Source: Saprospiraceae bacterium (GTDB lineage Bacteria; Bacteroidota; Bacteroidia; Chitinophagales; Saprospiraceae). From it: a stretch of 48,182 nucleotides of DNA. A program made the translations under genes and the position numbers. Location: NCBI GenBank assembly GCA_020848995.1, contig JADLHA010000027.1:1-48182 (forward strand), in the 5' to 3' direction. Shown here one piece after another: positions 34,074 through 42,266 of the stretch. Numbering within the stretch: the stretch's first letter is position 1; every line of letters begins with the position of its first letter. The notes under the pieces are model-generated. The model was given only the letters and a program-made list of their open reading frames with translations, was not told where the DNA came from and searched no databases.

Positions 34074-36683
34074 ATGAAGACGGTTCTGTTGTTCATCCTG
34101 TCTTTCGTGGGTTCCCTGCTCTTCGGCCAGGGAAAAGGGGCTCAGCCGCTGGTACACACTCCGCTGGCGGAAGAAGGGAAAAAAATTTATGCGGTAGTCG
34201 TCGGGATTTCCGATTATCAGACGCCTCAAATTCCGGACTTGTTGTACGCCGACCAGGATGCGCTTGCCTTTGTAGATTGGCTTAAAAGTCCGGCAGGCGG
34301 AAAGCTGCATCCTGAAAACATCCTGCTGCTGCTCAATGAGGCTGCTACCGTCTCCCGTGTGAGCGACGCACTTTCACACCTGATCGAGGTATGCAAGGAG
34401 GGAGACCTTGCCATCATTTATTTCTCGGGCCATGGGGACGTCGAATCCCGGTTGAAAGACCAGTGGGGGTTTTTGTTGTGCTACGATTCTCCGGCAAGGA
34501 CCTACATTGCCGGAGCCTGCCCGGTTCATTACATTCAATCGCTCATTTCCACCCTTACCATTGAAAACCAATCCCGCGTATTGTTTATCGCCGATGCCTG
34601 TCATGCTGGAAAACTGGCTGGCAGCAAGATCAACGAAAGCCAGCTTACCAATGCCAATCTTTCTCAGCAGTTCAGCAATGAAATGAAAATACTCTCCTGC
34701 CAGTCGAATGAATTTTCCATCGAGGGCAAACAATGGGGAGGCGGACGTGGCGTATTCTCCTGGTTTTTGATAGAAGGATTGAATGGCATTGCGGATGCCG
34801 ATGAGGATTTGCAAATCAGCCTGATGGAAATCGGAAGATACCTCGAGGAGAACGTTCCGCGCGAGACGTCGCCACACCAGCAAATTCCTGTAATTGTAGG
34901 AGATAAATCGGCCTTTGTTGCATCGGTGGACACGCAGCAAAACAAAAAACCAGACGCGTATGGAGAAGACAACCAATACACACAAACTCTTTCGGCGATC
35001 AACATCCGTGGTCTGGAACGAGGTCTTCTTGAGCCCGATGATTCGCTGATTGCTCAGGCATACAGGCAGTTTCTCGATGCCCTTGAATCCAAACACCTGA
35101 TGTACCCCGAAAAAAACAGCGCCAACGAACTTCTCAATTACCTGATCACCCAACAATCTATTAAACCCCTGCACAACCTGTTGCGCAGAAATCTGGCCAT
35201 AGCCCTCCAGGATGAAGTTCAACAAGCCATCAATGCTTTGCTGGATGACGATCCATTTGAATTCAATGCGTGGACGACCAACTCGGAAAAATACCAGATG
35301 TATCCCGCCTACCTGGGCCTGGCAAGCGAACTCATCGGAAAGAAAAGTATATTTTACCCCATGCTCGAAAGCAAAAGGCTTTTCTTTGAAGCGTATCTGA
35401 TCCTGCAATCTATGGATGTAAGCAAACATGAACGTTCGTTCGTTGATTCCTTACGGGTGGAAGCCTATTTCAGACTGAGAAAATCATTGGCCCTTGAGCC
35501 AAATGCGCCTTATGTTTTCAACAGCCTCGCCAGATCATACTACCTACGCATTCCCTGCATGTCCGATTCTGCAGCATACTTTAACCAGAAAGCCATAGAG
35601 CTGGCTCCCAACTGGTTAACCCCTGTGTTTGAAACTGGATTTGAATACCTGGGTTGCCATAGTGACGCATGTAAAGCCGAGCCTTGGATCCGCAAAGCCT
35701 TTACGGAAAGACCGGATTCCTACCTGGCTCAACTCTACATGTCGTGGTTGCTGCAGTGGAAATCCGAAATACCCCAATCAAAGGCAATTTGCCAAAAACT
35801 GATGGAAACCAGACCGGATTTGTTCAATGCCTACGCTACGTTGGCCATAACATCGGGAAAAATTGAAGGCGATTTCACGGAAGCTTTAAAATATGCCCAA
35901 CGCGCTATCGAGCTGGAACCAGGTGCAGGGTGGCATTACGAAGGTCTTGCAATAGGATACAACGGATTGGGTCAATGGGCAAATACCCTTTCCTTGTTAG
36001 AGGGCATTTTCTCTAAAGCTCAACCCCTATACCAAATGATATTTTCAGCCTATATCATAGAAGCTCTTTGCTTTAGCGGCCAATTGGAAAAAGGTCTCGC
36101 CATGGCTCAGAATATTTTCGATAAAAAGCAGTCCATATACAATTTTTACCAGATACTTTGCAAATTCTGGCAAGGGCGGATCCTGCTCAAAATGAACAGA
36201 GTTGAAGAAGCAAAACAAGTATTTCAGGAAATTTTCGAAATGGATAAAACCAACAACGGCATCTTTATTTCTGCCTGGGCATGGATAGGTCAATGCCATT
36301 CCCTGCAAAGCAATTTTGAAGAAGCGGAGCGGCATTTTCAAAAAGCCATTGATTACCGGTTCTGCGGCGACGGCATGGATACCCCCGGCCCTCGTGAAGA
36401 AGCACATTATCTGTACGGTAAGTTTTTGATGGAGCAGGACAGGATGAAGGAAGCACAATACCATTTCGAAAAAGCAAAAATGGAGCGGCCATTTTCATAC
36501 TGGGGCGATTTTGGATCTGCTTTACTTGCCGGCAAAAAGGGTCTGGAAATTGACTGCCTGAGTTCCCTGGAATCCGCACTCAAAAAGGGATTTCCGTACG
36601 TGGAAGAATACACCAAGTCAGCCCTCCTGAAAAACCTGATCAGAACCCCCGCTTTCAAAAAGATGCTGGCGGCATACAAATGA
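34074..36683 (+). CDS. secreted caspase-like (peptidase C14) protein with C-terminal TPR repeats
   Basis: An 869-aa protein. Residues 1-18 are a signal peptide (KTVLLFILSFVGSLLFGQ). Residues ~36-285 are a caspase/metacaspase p20-like domain with catalytic His120 in YFSGHGD and Cys176 in IADACHAG, plus KIYAVVVGISDYQ at its start. Residues ~440-869 hold many TPR-type helical pairs (EALKYAQRAIELEPGAGWHY, EEAERHFQKAIDYRF). Caspase-TPR proteins act as regulated Lys/Arg-specific proteases with TPR sensing or binding; export of this one to the periplasm is notable. I use ATG 34074 because it gives the signal peptide; ATG 34059 adds MICDA. A copy of the AACGTTCGTT palindrome lies in frame at 35430. 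The stop overlaps a 30-codon signal-peptide ORF (ATGA). Confidence 0.9.
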   Translation: MKTVLLFILSFVGSLLFGQGKGAQPLVHTPLAEEGKKIYAVVVGISDYQTPQIPDLLYADQDALAFVDWLKSPAGGKLHPENILLLLNEAATVSRVSDALSHLIEVCKEGDLAIIYFSGHGDVESRLKDQWGFLLCYDSPARTYIAGACPVHYIQSLISTLTIENQSRVLFIADACHAGKLAGSKINESQLTNANLSQQFSNEMKILSCQSNEFSIEGKQWGGGRGVFSWFLIEGLNGIADADEDLQISLMEIGRYLEENVPRETSPHQQIPVIVGDKSAFVASVDTQQNKKPDAYGEDNQYTQTLSAINIRGLERGLLEPDDSLIAQAYRQFLDALESKHLMYPEKNSANELLNYLITQQSIKPLHNLLRRNLAIALQDEVQQAINALLDDDPFEFNAWTTNSEKYQMYPAYLGLASELIGKKSIFYPMLESKRLFFEAYLILQSMDVSKHERSFVDSLRVEAYFRLRKSLALEPNAPYVFNSLARSYYLRIPCMSDSAAYFNQKAIELAPNWLTPVFETGFEYLGCHSDACKAEPWIRKAFTERPDSYLAQLYMSWLLQWKSEIPQSKAICQKLMETRPDLFNAYATLAITSGKIEGDFTEALKYAQRAIELEPGAGWHYEGLAIGYNGLGQWANTLSLLEGIFSKAQPLYQMIFSAYIIEALCFSGQLEKGLAMAQNIFDKKQSIYNFYQILCKFWQGRILLKMNRVEEAKQVFQEIFEMDKTNNGIFISAWAWIGQCHSLQSNFEEAERHFQKAIDYRFCGDGMDTPGPREEAHYLYGKFLMEQDRMKEAQYHFEKAKMERPFSYWGDFGSALLAGKKGLEIDCLSSLESALKKGFPYVEEYTKSALLKNLIRTPAFKKMLAAYK
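35430..35444. repeat. AACGTTCGTT element inside the caspase-TPR gene
   Basis: GAACGTTCGTTCGTT, a partial copy of the short palindrome, encodes ERSF in the caspase-TPR reading frame. Confidence 0.4.
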
Positions 36684-36772
36684 GAACCATCATTTATGCT
36701 CTTTTCGTTTACCTGGCTTTCAGCAGCAGGCTTCTTGCCGCTGAGGCCCGAGCAAAATTCCCGGTCACATAA
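36680..36772 (+). pseudogene. 30-aa signal-peptide ORF, probable stump of a lost secreted-protein gene
   Basis: Starts in an ATGA overlap with the caspase-TPR stop and reads MRTIIYALFVYLAFSSRLLA then AEARAKFPVT and TAA. This is a good signal peptide with a cleavage site and only a few residues beyond it. The coupled start suggests a true operon partner whose body has been lost or frameshifted; no matching continuation is evident in the ~150 nt downstream. Confidence 0.45.
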
Positions 36773-36890
36773 TGGCATGCACACAAAGTCTTTATATAGT
36801 TCCACCGGTTGATTCCAACACCAAAATTTATTTCTGAATAGCTCCGTCGCGATCCATGGCAGATTTCTGATCGGACCCCTCCACATTCGC

Positions 36891-36898
36891 TACCTTTG
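36891..36898 (+). promoter_or_regulatory. -7 element TACCTTTG of the PAP2 gene
   Basis: Exact TAnnTTTG match. The ATG at 36902 is only 3 nt downstream, so the ATG at 36920 (21 nt) is the likelier start. Confidence 0.55.
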
Positions 36899-36919
36899 TC
36901 GATGGTTTCATTTCCGCAG

Positions 36920-37564
36920 ATGCCCTCCCGCACCCAAGGCTTTCTGGCAGCATACCTCCTGTCGCTGTTCTTGCTGACAGCCGTGTGTTTTATGTTTTCC
37001 AAAGGGGATATCCACCTGACTTCCAATCAATGGATCGGCAATCCTCCGGTCGACGGGTTCTTTAAGATGATCACCCTGACGGGGGATGGAGCGTTTGCTT
37101 TCGCGCTGGTACCCCTACTGGCCGTTTGGCGGCCGCGTTTTGCCATTCTCCTGCTGGCCTCCATCGTTTTGTCCACGCTGCTGCTCTGGCTGTTCAAGTA
37201 TGGCTTTTTCAACTCAAACCTCCGGCCCTGCGCCTGGTTCTCGAAAGAATGCACGGAACTGAAATTGGTTCCCGGTGTGAAGGTCCACTCCCTCAACAGT
37301 TTTCCCTCAGGCCACGCCACCACGGCTTTTGGTTACTGCTCCCTCCTGGCACTGATGTTCACCGGCAACGGGCTCCGCCTGGCCTTGCTATTGTTTGCTT
37401 GGATGGTAGCGTACTCAAGGGTTCACCTCTCTCTGCATTTTTTGGAAGACATCCTCGCAGGCAGTTTCCTGGGCGTCATTTCTACCTGGGTGTGCGTGCG
37501 CTTTTTGAAAATTCCAGATTACCGGTCTCCCTTCAACTTGTTAAAGGACCGGACCGGTCACTAA
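36920..37564 (+). CDS. PAP2-family membrane phosphatase
   Basis: An inner-membrane protein of ~214 aa with about six helices. The three phosphatase motifs are present in order: KYGFFNSNLRP (KX6RP), FPSGHA (PSGH) and SRVHLSLHFLEDILAG (SRX5HX3D). Such enzymes remove phosphate from lipids such as phosphatidic acid, undecaprenyl-PP, lipid A or PGP; the substrate cannot be chosen here. The frame is open from 36896 with earlier start codons, but the TACCTTTG promoter at 36891-36898 favours ATG 36920 (MPSRTQGFLAAY). It stands alone, followed by repeat DNA. Confidence 0.9.
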   Translation: MPSRTQGFLAAYLLSLFLLTAVCFMFSKGDIHLTSNQWIGNPPVDGFFKMITLTGDGAFAFALVPLLAVWRPRFAILLLASIVLSTLLLWLFKYGFFNSNLRPCAWFSKECTELKLVPGVKVHSLNSFPSGHATTAFGYCSLLALMFTGNGLRLALLLFAWMVAYSRVHLSLHFLEDILAGSFLGVISTWVCVRFLKIPDYRSPFNLLKDRTGH

Positions 37565-37647
37565 TGTTTACCTTCCGGAGACACCCTTGACGGGGACGAA
37601 AAGGCAGCAGACTTGGTGGCCAAACGACCAACTCCCTGCAAATAATC

Positions 37648-37780
37648 TAAAGGGCACTTCTAAAAACTCCATTTTGATGTCAGAATGAGTTTAGGGATCA
37701 AGACTATGCTTGGTGAAAGAAGCCATGTGGAACGATAACTGACTGGGCCGCAACTAAGGATTGTGAGGCTAAATTCATCG
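37648..37780. repeat. diverged dispersed repeat, copy B (copy A at 4388-4560)
   Basis: Begins CTAAAGGGCACTTCTAAAAA and continues CCATTTTGATGTCAGAATGA, then TAACTGACTGGGCCGCAACT and ATTGTGAGGC, in the same order as the left copy. The remaining DNA between the PAP2 gene and the DUF456 gene is repeat or featureless. Confidence 0.45.
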
Positions 37781-37869
37781 AGCTTGCGAGCCTTTGCGGG
37801 TAGGCTGGGGCAAGAGGGGGGGTACAAGTGGCCTTAATTCAGTTCGCTATTGCGAGGGGCATTTAGGTT

Positions 37870-38265
37870 TTTACTCTGTTGGGATGTTTCTTCCGCATTT
37901 CTTGTTTACTCTATGTAAACTTGCTTGTTACTTTCTTTTGCCGCAAAAGAAAGTAACCAAAGAAAGTTCGTCAGTATGCTAGGCGCTCACGCCGTTCTCA
38001 TTCATTGCCTTTGGCTATCTCTGATGGCAATGAGACAACCTGTTGCTTGGTTTCCGTGCAGCGGCGTGAACGTGTCCTGCGGCCTGGCGCTTCGCTGAGT
38101 TTCCATGCCTGCGGACACTGCGCTTGCATACTGACTGTCCCAATGCAGGAATGAGGGGTTCACTCTTTTCTACTGCTGTGCAACGCGATGGTGTTCTACG
38201 GCTGGGGTTGGGTACCGCCAGATCAGCAAAAGAATGACTTCTGTTTGTTTTCTCCATTGCCGGGC
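37870..38265. repeat. isolated fourth copy of the 7.5-kb repeat element
   Basis: Contains the 31-nt hairpin (37927-37957, 13-bp stem around GCCGC) and the same sequence order as the unit at ~8145-8542: CAGTATGCTAGGCGCTCACG, CATTCATTGCCTTTGGCTAT, GCAGCGGCGTGAACGTGTCC, TGCGCTTGCATACTGACTGT, and the distinct tail CACTCTTTTCTACTGCTGTG to TGTTTGTTTTCTCC. It has the same orientation and is close to identical over most of its length. A run of ten G follows at 38272-38281. Confidence 0.88.
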
Positions 38266-38290
38266 GCAATAGGGGGGGGGGAGAAGTGCT

Positions 38291-38761
38291 CTAAAGGAAT
38301 ACCGCTACCGAAGCCCAAATCATGGCAAGGCAAAGTGCAACTTTGAGCAGACTTCCGAATAAGAATCCGGCAAAGGATCCCAGGGAGGCGGTGAATGCCC
38401 GGTCAGCCTGCTGACCTGCGAGCAACTCGCCCGCCAGCCCTCCGAGGAAAGCGCCCAGGAGCAAGCCGAAAGGTCCAACCGCCAAACCGGCTAGCATGCC
38501 CACCGCACCCCCCAACATGCCAAACCTGGAACCTCCGAATTTCTTCTGTCCCCAGAGGGGCAAAAAGGTGTCGATCGCGGTGACCACAAGTGTCAGCAGG
38601 GCATAAGTCCACAACTGCCCGGATGTGAACTCTGCGCGGGAGCTCCAGTGGATCAGAAAAATCCCGGCAAGGCTGAGGGGTGGCCCCGGCAAAGGCAAAA
38701 CAGCTCCCGCGAGCCCCAGGAGCAACATCAAAAATCCGAATGCGATCAGGAATATATCCAT
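38291..38761 (-). CDS. DUF456-family membrane protein
   Basis: A 156-aa, very hydrophobic, Gly-rich protein with about four membrane segments. LGLAGAVLPLPGPPLSLAGI near the N-terminus and GMLGGAVGMLAGLAVGPFGL followed by LGAFLGGLAGEL are the DUF456 pattern. Function unknown. The gene lies 68 nt downstream of odhB on the same strand and is probably co-transcribed with it, although no functional link is known. Confidence 0.82.
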   Translation of the reverse strand: MDIFLIAFGFLMLLLGLAGAVLPLPGPPLSLAGIFLIHWSSRAEFTSGQLWTYALLTLVVTAIDTFLPLWGQKKFGGSRFGMLGGAVGMLAGLAVGPFGLLLGAFLGGLAGELLAGQQADRAFTASLGSFAGFLFGSLLKVALCLAMIWASVAVFL

Positions 38762-38829
38762 ACAGTATGGCCAACAACTTCCCGTTTCAAGAAATTCCCC
38801 CGTTGCACTGGGAATCGACCGATGAGGTC

Positions 38830-40023
38830 TTAAAGCCCGATGAACAACTTCACGGGATCTTCCAGCAGTTCTTTGACGCGGACGAGGAAAGTCACGGAAG
38901 ACGAGCCGTCAATGACCCGATGGTCGTAGGACAGGGCGAGGTACATCATCGGACGCAAAACCACCTGTCCGTTGACGCCAACGGGGCGCTCCACGATGGC
39001 GTGCATGCCGAGAATGGCCGACTGGGGCTCGTTGAGGATGGGCGTGCTCATGAGCGAGCCGAAAACACCGCCGTTGGTGATGGTAAAGGTTCCTCCCGTC
39101 ATTTCTTCGAGCGACAAGGTCCCGGAGCGGGCCTTTTCGGCAAGCACCTTGAGTTGCTTCTCGAATTCGTGCAGCGACAGGGATTCGACGTTTCGGATGG
39201 GCGGCACGACCAGTCCGTTGGGTGTCGAAATGGCGATGGAGATGTCTGCAAATTCGTGGTAGATGAGATCCTCTCCGTCGATGTGCGAGTTGACTTGCGG
39301 CATCTCCATGAGGGCATGGCTGCAGGCCTTCGCAAAAACCGACATGAAGCCGATCTTGACGCCATGTCTTTTTTCGTAAGCCTCGTTGTAGGTTTTGCGC
39401 AGGTTGAGTATGTTGGTCATGTCGACCTCGTTAAAAGTCGTGAGCATGGCGGTATGGTTCCTGGCCGAGACCAGCCTTCGGGAAATGGTGCGGCGCATTC
39501 TGCTCATCTTTTCGCGCTGCGTATTCCGGGAAAAGGAAGGCGTTGAAGCAGCAGTAGGGATTGCTAACTCTGGCAAGACTGGTTCCGGAGCAGGAGAAAT
39601 CGGTTTTGAAGTAGCCTGCAGGGCATCGGCCTTGGTAATGCGTCCCTGTTTTCCAGTGCCGGGGACCTCTGTCTCGGAGATCCCCGATTCACGCAGGATC
39701 TTTGAAGCCGCAGGCGAAGCCGGGGGAATCTTCTGCTGCGGTGCTGGGGCCTCTTTTGTAGGTTCATTGCCCTGAGACGAGGCAAAATCCGTGTCGATGC
39801 GCGCGACCAGTCCGCCAATGGGCAGGTCGTCGCCTTCAGCAGCTACGCGACTGATCTTTCCCGCCACCTCGGAAGGAAACTCCAGAGTTGCTTTGTCCGA
39901 ATCAAATTCGCAAATGGGCTGGTCCAGTGCGACCACAGCACCGTCTTCTACCAGCCAGCGGGATAAGGTGACTTCGTTGATGGACTCGCCTATTGGCGGT
40001 ACTTTGAGCTCGTGAATGGCCAT
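38830..40023 (-). CDS. odhB: dihydrolipoamide acyltransferase (E2) of 2-oxoglutarate dehydrogenase type
   Basis: A cytosolic 397-aa E2 enzyme. Residues 1-75 are a lipoyl domain with the lipoylated Lys44 in [10 protein letters not shown]. Residues ~100-135 are the E1/E3-binding domain ([29 protein letters not shown]). The catalytic domain contains [34 protein letters not shown] and the active-site [30 protein letters not shown] at the N-terminus and the single lipoyl domain indicate the succinyltransferase (OdhB/SucB) rather than the pyruvate enzyme. The start at 40023 is fixed by this N-terminus and by a TACCTTTG promoter 18 nt upstream; the frame extends to 40110. The E1 gene (odhA) is not adjacent. 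Confidence 0.92.
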   Translation of the reverse strand: MAIHELKVPPIGESINEVTLSRWLVEDGAVVALDQPICEFDSDKATLEFPSEVAGKISRVAAEGDDLPIGGLVARIDTDFASSQGNEPTKEAPAPQQKIPPASPAASKILRESGISETEVPGTGKQGRITKADALQATSKPISPAPEPVLPELAIPTAASTPSFSRNTQREKMSRMRRTISRRLVSARNHTAMLTTFNEVDMTNILNLRKTYNEAYEKRHGVKIGFMSVFAKACSHALMEMPQVNSHIDGEDLIYHEFADISIAISTPNGLVVPPIRNVESLSLHEFEKQLKVLAEKARSGTLSLEEMTGGTFTITNGGVFGSLMSTPILNEPQSAILGMHAIVERPVGVNGQVVLRPMMYLALSYDHRVIDGSSSVTFLVRVKELLEDPVKLFIGL

Positions 40024-40041
40024 GTGGGTGCATTTATACTG

Positions 40042-40069
40042 CAAAGGTATTACAAATCTCGAGGGCAAA
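40042..40069 (-). promoter_or_regulatory. promoter of odhB with -33 TTTG and -7 TACCTTTG
   Basis: On the minus strand TTTG (40066-40069) is followed by 16 nt and TACCTTTG (40042-40049), which ends 18 nt before the ATG. This is the best two-part match in the window. Confidence 0.65.
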
Positions 40070-40199
40070 ATGCAATATTTAATCTTATCTAAATTATTAA
40101 TTAGATACATCTAAATTTATATTCGGGTGGCTTTTTGCTTGAGCGGGTTGGGCTTTTCAATCTTCCCAGAAATGTCCGCTGGGTGAACCCGAGTCGCCG

Positions 40200-40207
40200 T
40201 ATTTTTG
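40200..40207 (+). promoter_or_regulatory. -7 element TATTTTTG of the metal efflux operon
   Basis: Exact TAnnTTTG match, 15 nt before the ATG at 40223, the first gene of the four-gene operon. Confidence 0.55.
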
Positions 40208-40222
40208 TTGATTCGTATCTAC

Positions 40223-40618
40223 ATGCGCAAGTTACTCGCTTATGGCCTGATCGCAAGCCTGGTGTCCGGACTGTTTCCGCAGGGTCACCTTCAATCCCTT
40301 TTCCGGGTCGGCCATTTGTTTGAGCACTTTGTACACCATCGCCAGAGCAATTCCTCCTATGGCTTCTCTGCCTTTCTGAGTGATCACTATACCGCTGATC
40401 ATAAAACAGCGGATGATGGCTGCCACGGCAAGCTCCCGTTCCGGCATCCCGGAAGTGCGCAGCAGCTCATGACGACTGCTCCGGCACTGATGCCGCCACC
40501 CGGAACGCTGTACTTAACACCCTTACCGGAAACTGTCCTGAAGCCAGCGATCATTGGCGAAGCGCATCGATTGCCTTCCGGGCTCAGGGATGAGATCTGG
40601 CAGCCCCCCAGAGCTTAA
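40223..40618 (+). CDS. small secreted His-rich protein leading the RND efflux operon
   Basis: A 131-aa protein with a signal peptide (RKLLAYGLIASLVSGLFPQG). The mature N-terminal part, LFRVGHLFEHFVHHRQSNSS with FSAFLSDHYTADHK and KLPFRH, resembles small Bacteroidota periplasmic proteins with an FEH..H pattern and a closing KLPF, often found upstream of heavy-metal efflux genes; the identification is from memory of the pattern. The histidines could bind metal. ATG 40223 is used because it opens the signal peptide and follows the promoter at the usual distance. The adaptor gene comes 116 nt later. Confidence 0.65.
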   Translation: MRKLLAYGLIASLVSGLFPQGHLQSLFRVGHLFEHFVHHRQSNSSYGFSAFLSDHYTADHKTADDGCHGKLPFRHPGSAQQLMTTAPALMPPPGTLYLTPLPETVLKPAIIGEAHRLPSGLRDEIWQPPRA

Positions 40619-40734
40619 GGCCATTCCCCTCCGCCGGAATGTCTTCCGGCCACTTTCCCTTATTCTTTCATCACAGGGCCCATACGGAATGGTGTGAACG
40701 TGCACCGTGTCGTGCGGGTCGAAAAACGGAAACT

Positions 40735-42255
40735 ATGAATCGTCTGATAAAAATGACGGGGCTTGCGTTCTGCAGCCTCAGCATGGGCTGTGGTTCCGGA
40801 GATCACCACCACGATCACGCGCACGACACGCAAGCTTCTGAGCCCATTCCAGGCATGACCCACCTGGTGCGGTCGGATTCCCTCGAACTCTTCATCGAAT
40901 TCCCCGCACCCGTTGCCGGGACATCCGCCGCCATGGCCGTCCACCTCAGCTGCCTGGGCGATCCGATGCGGCCGCTCACCGATGCAAAGGTGGAGTTGTT
41001 TTATGACTCGCTGTCCGGCGAGCGGGTTACCGCCGTGCCTTCCGGGGTCGGGGGTCTTTACCTCGCCGAATTTCCCTTCCGCAGCCCGGGAGTGACCCGA
41101 CTGTGTGTTGAGGTACATCACCAGTCTATTAACGAACGTTTGTTCGTAGATGACGTCGTGGTATATGTAACAGAAGAGGAAGCCAGAAGCAAAGCCGTCG
41201 CCGCGGAAATAAATGCCAACGCCGTGCGCTATACCAAGGAGCTGGTATGGAAAAGTCCCTTTGCCGTGGACCGTCTTTCGCCCAGGCCCTTTGCCGAAAT
41301 CTTGCAAACCGGTGGCGAACTCACTGAAGCTCCGGGAGAAGAGCGTCTGATAACGGCACAAATTGCAGGAGTGGTTGCCTATGCCGCACCCGGCCTCGTT
41401 CCGGGATTGACCCTGCGCGATGGACAGGCCCTTTTTGAGATCCGGGCTACCGATGTCGAGCGCGGTGAACTCTCTGCTGCCGCTTCACGGGCGGAGGAGG
41501 ACCTCACGGTATCCAAAGCTCAGTACGAGAGGGCGCAAGCGCTTGCTGCCGACCGCATCCTCTCAGAGAAAGAATTGCTTGAAGCACGGCTACGGTATGA
41601 ACAAGCACGCCTGGAGTACGGACAACGCAGTACCGCCCGCACCTTTAGCAGCAACAAAGCCACCGTTCGGGTTCCTGCAGGCGGGCACCTCCTCAGTTTG
41701 CTGGTGCAGGAGGGTGCTTATGTTGCTGCGGGTCAGCCGCTGGCCAGAATCGGTTCCGGTCAGCGCATCGCCCTGCGCGCCGATGTCGCCGCACACCATT
41801 TTGACCGCCTGCCCGGATTCCTTGCGGCAAAATTCCGCCTTCCGGGTTCAGACCAACGCATTTTCACAACCGTGGAGCTCAACGGAAAACGCGAAGCTTA
41901 CGAACGTTCGTTAGATAAAGAATCCTCCATGGTTCCCGTCTATTTCTCCATGGACCGGCCTCAGGGCCTTTTGCCGGGAACCGCCGTGGAGGTCTTTCTG
42001 CTAGGCCCAACCCGTCCGGCCATTGTCCTTCCGCGCATGGCCCTCATCGAAGAACAGGGACACCATTTCGCCTATGTTCAGACCGGGGGAGAGCTTTACG
42101 AGAAACGCGAGGTTTCCTTGGGAGCAACGGACGGAGATCACGTTGAAATTAGCTCTGGCCTGAAGGCAGGCGAATGGGTGGTCACTCGGGGCGCTTACCG
42201 GATCAAACTGGCCTCGGTGAGCGGCGCATTGCCGGAACATGGTCATTCTCATTAA
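40735..42255 (+). CDS. RND efflux periplasmic adaptor (CusB/CzcB-like membrane fusion lipoprotein)
   Basis: A 506-aa lipoprotein: lipobox SMGC (Cys19) followed by a metal-binding-looking HHHDHAHD at 24-31. A family-typical N-terminal beta domain is followed by the split lipoyl/barrel-sandwich domain around a coiled-coil hairpin (RAEEDLTVSKAQYERAQALA..SEKELLEARLRYEQARLEYG) and a C-terminal beta-barrel (GTAVEVFLLG, GEWVVTRGAYRIKLAS). It links the RND pump to the outer-membrane channel and hands over metal ions, probably Cu, Ag, Zn or Co. I start at ATG 40735, which gives the lipobox; the frame is open to 40639. It contains two in-frame copies of the AACGTT palindrome (41130, 41897). The pump gene starts 11 nt after its stop. 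Confidence 0.9.
   Translation: MNRLIKMTGLAFCSLSMGCGSGDHHHDHAHDTQASEPIPGMTHLVRSDSLELFIEFPAPVAGTSAAMAVHLSCLGDPMRPLTDAKVELFYDSLSGERVTAVPSGVGGLYLAEFPFRSPGVTRLCVEVHHQSINERLFVDDVVVYVTEEEARSKAVAAEINANAVRYTKELVWKSPFAVDRLSPRPFAEILQTGGELTEAPGEERLITAQIAGVVAYAAPGLVPGLTLRDGQALFEIRATDVERGELSAAASRAEEDLTVSKAQYERAQALAADRILSEKELLEARLRYEQARLEYGQRSTARTFSSNKATVRVPAGGHLLSLLVQEGAYVAAGQPLARIGSGQRIALRADVAAHHFDRLPGFLAAKFRLPGSDQRIFTTVELNGKREAYERSLDKESSMVPVYFSMDRPQGLLPGTAVEVFLLGPTRPAIVLPRMALIEEQGHHFAYVQTGGELYEKREVSLGATDGDHVEISSGLKAGEWVVTRGAYRIKLASVSGALPEHGHSH
41130..41148. repeat. AACGTT palindrome inside the adaptor gene, copy 1
   Basis: TAACGAACGTTTGTTCGTA, an imperfect palindrome in the coding frame (NERLFV). Confidence 0.5.
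41897..41914. repeat. AACGTT palindrome inside the adaptor gene, copy 2
   Basis: CTTACGAACGTTCGTTAG, identical over 18 nt to the intergenic copy at 47429-47446, here encoding YERSL. Confidence 0.6.
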
Positions 42256-42266
42256 AACGAACAACC

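Noticed and set aside
34374-35429. 351-codon minus-strand frame
   Set aside because: Antisense to the caspase-TPR gene, with no motif or signal of its own.
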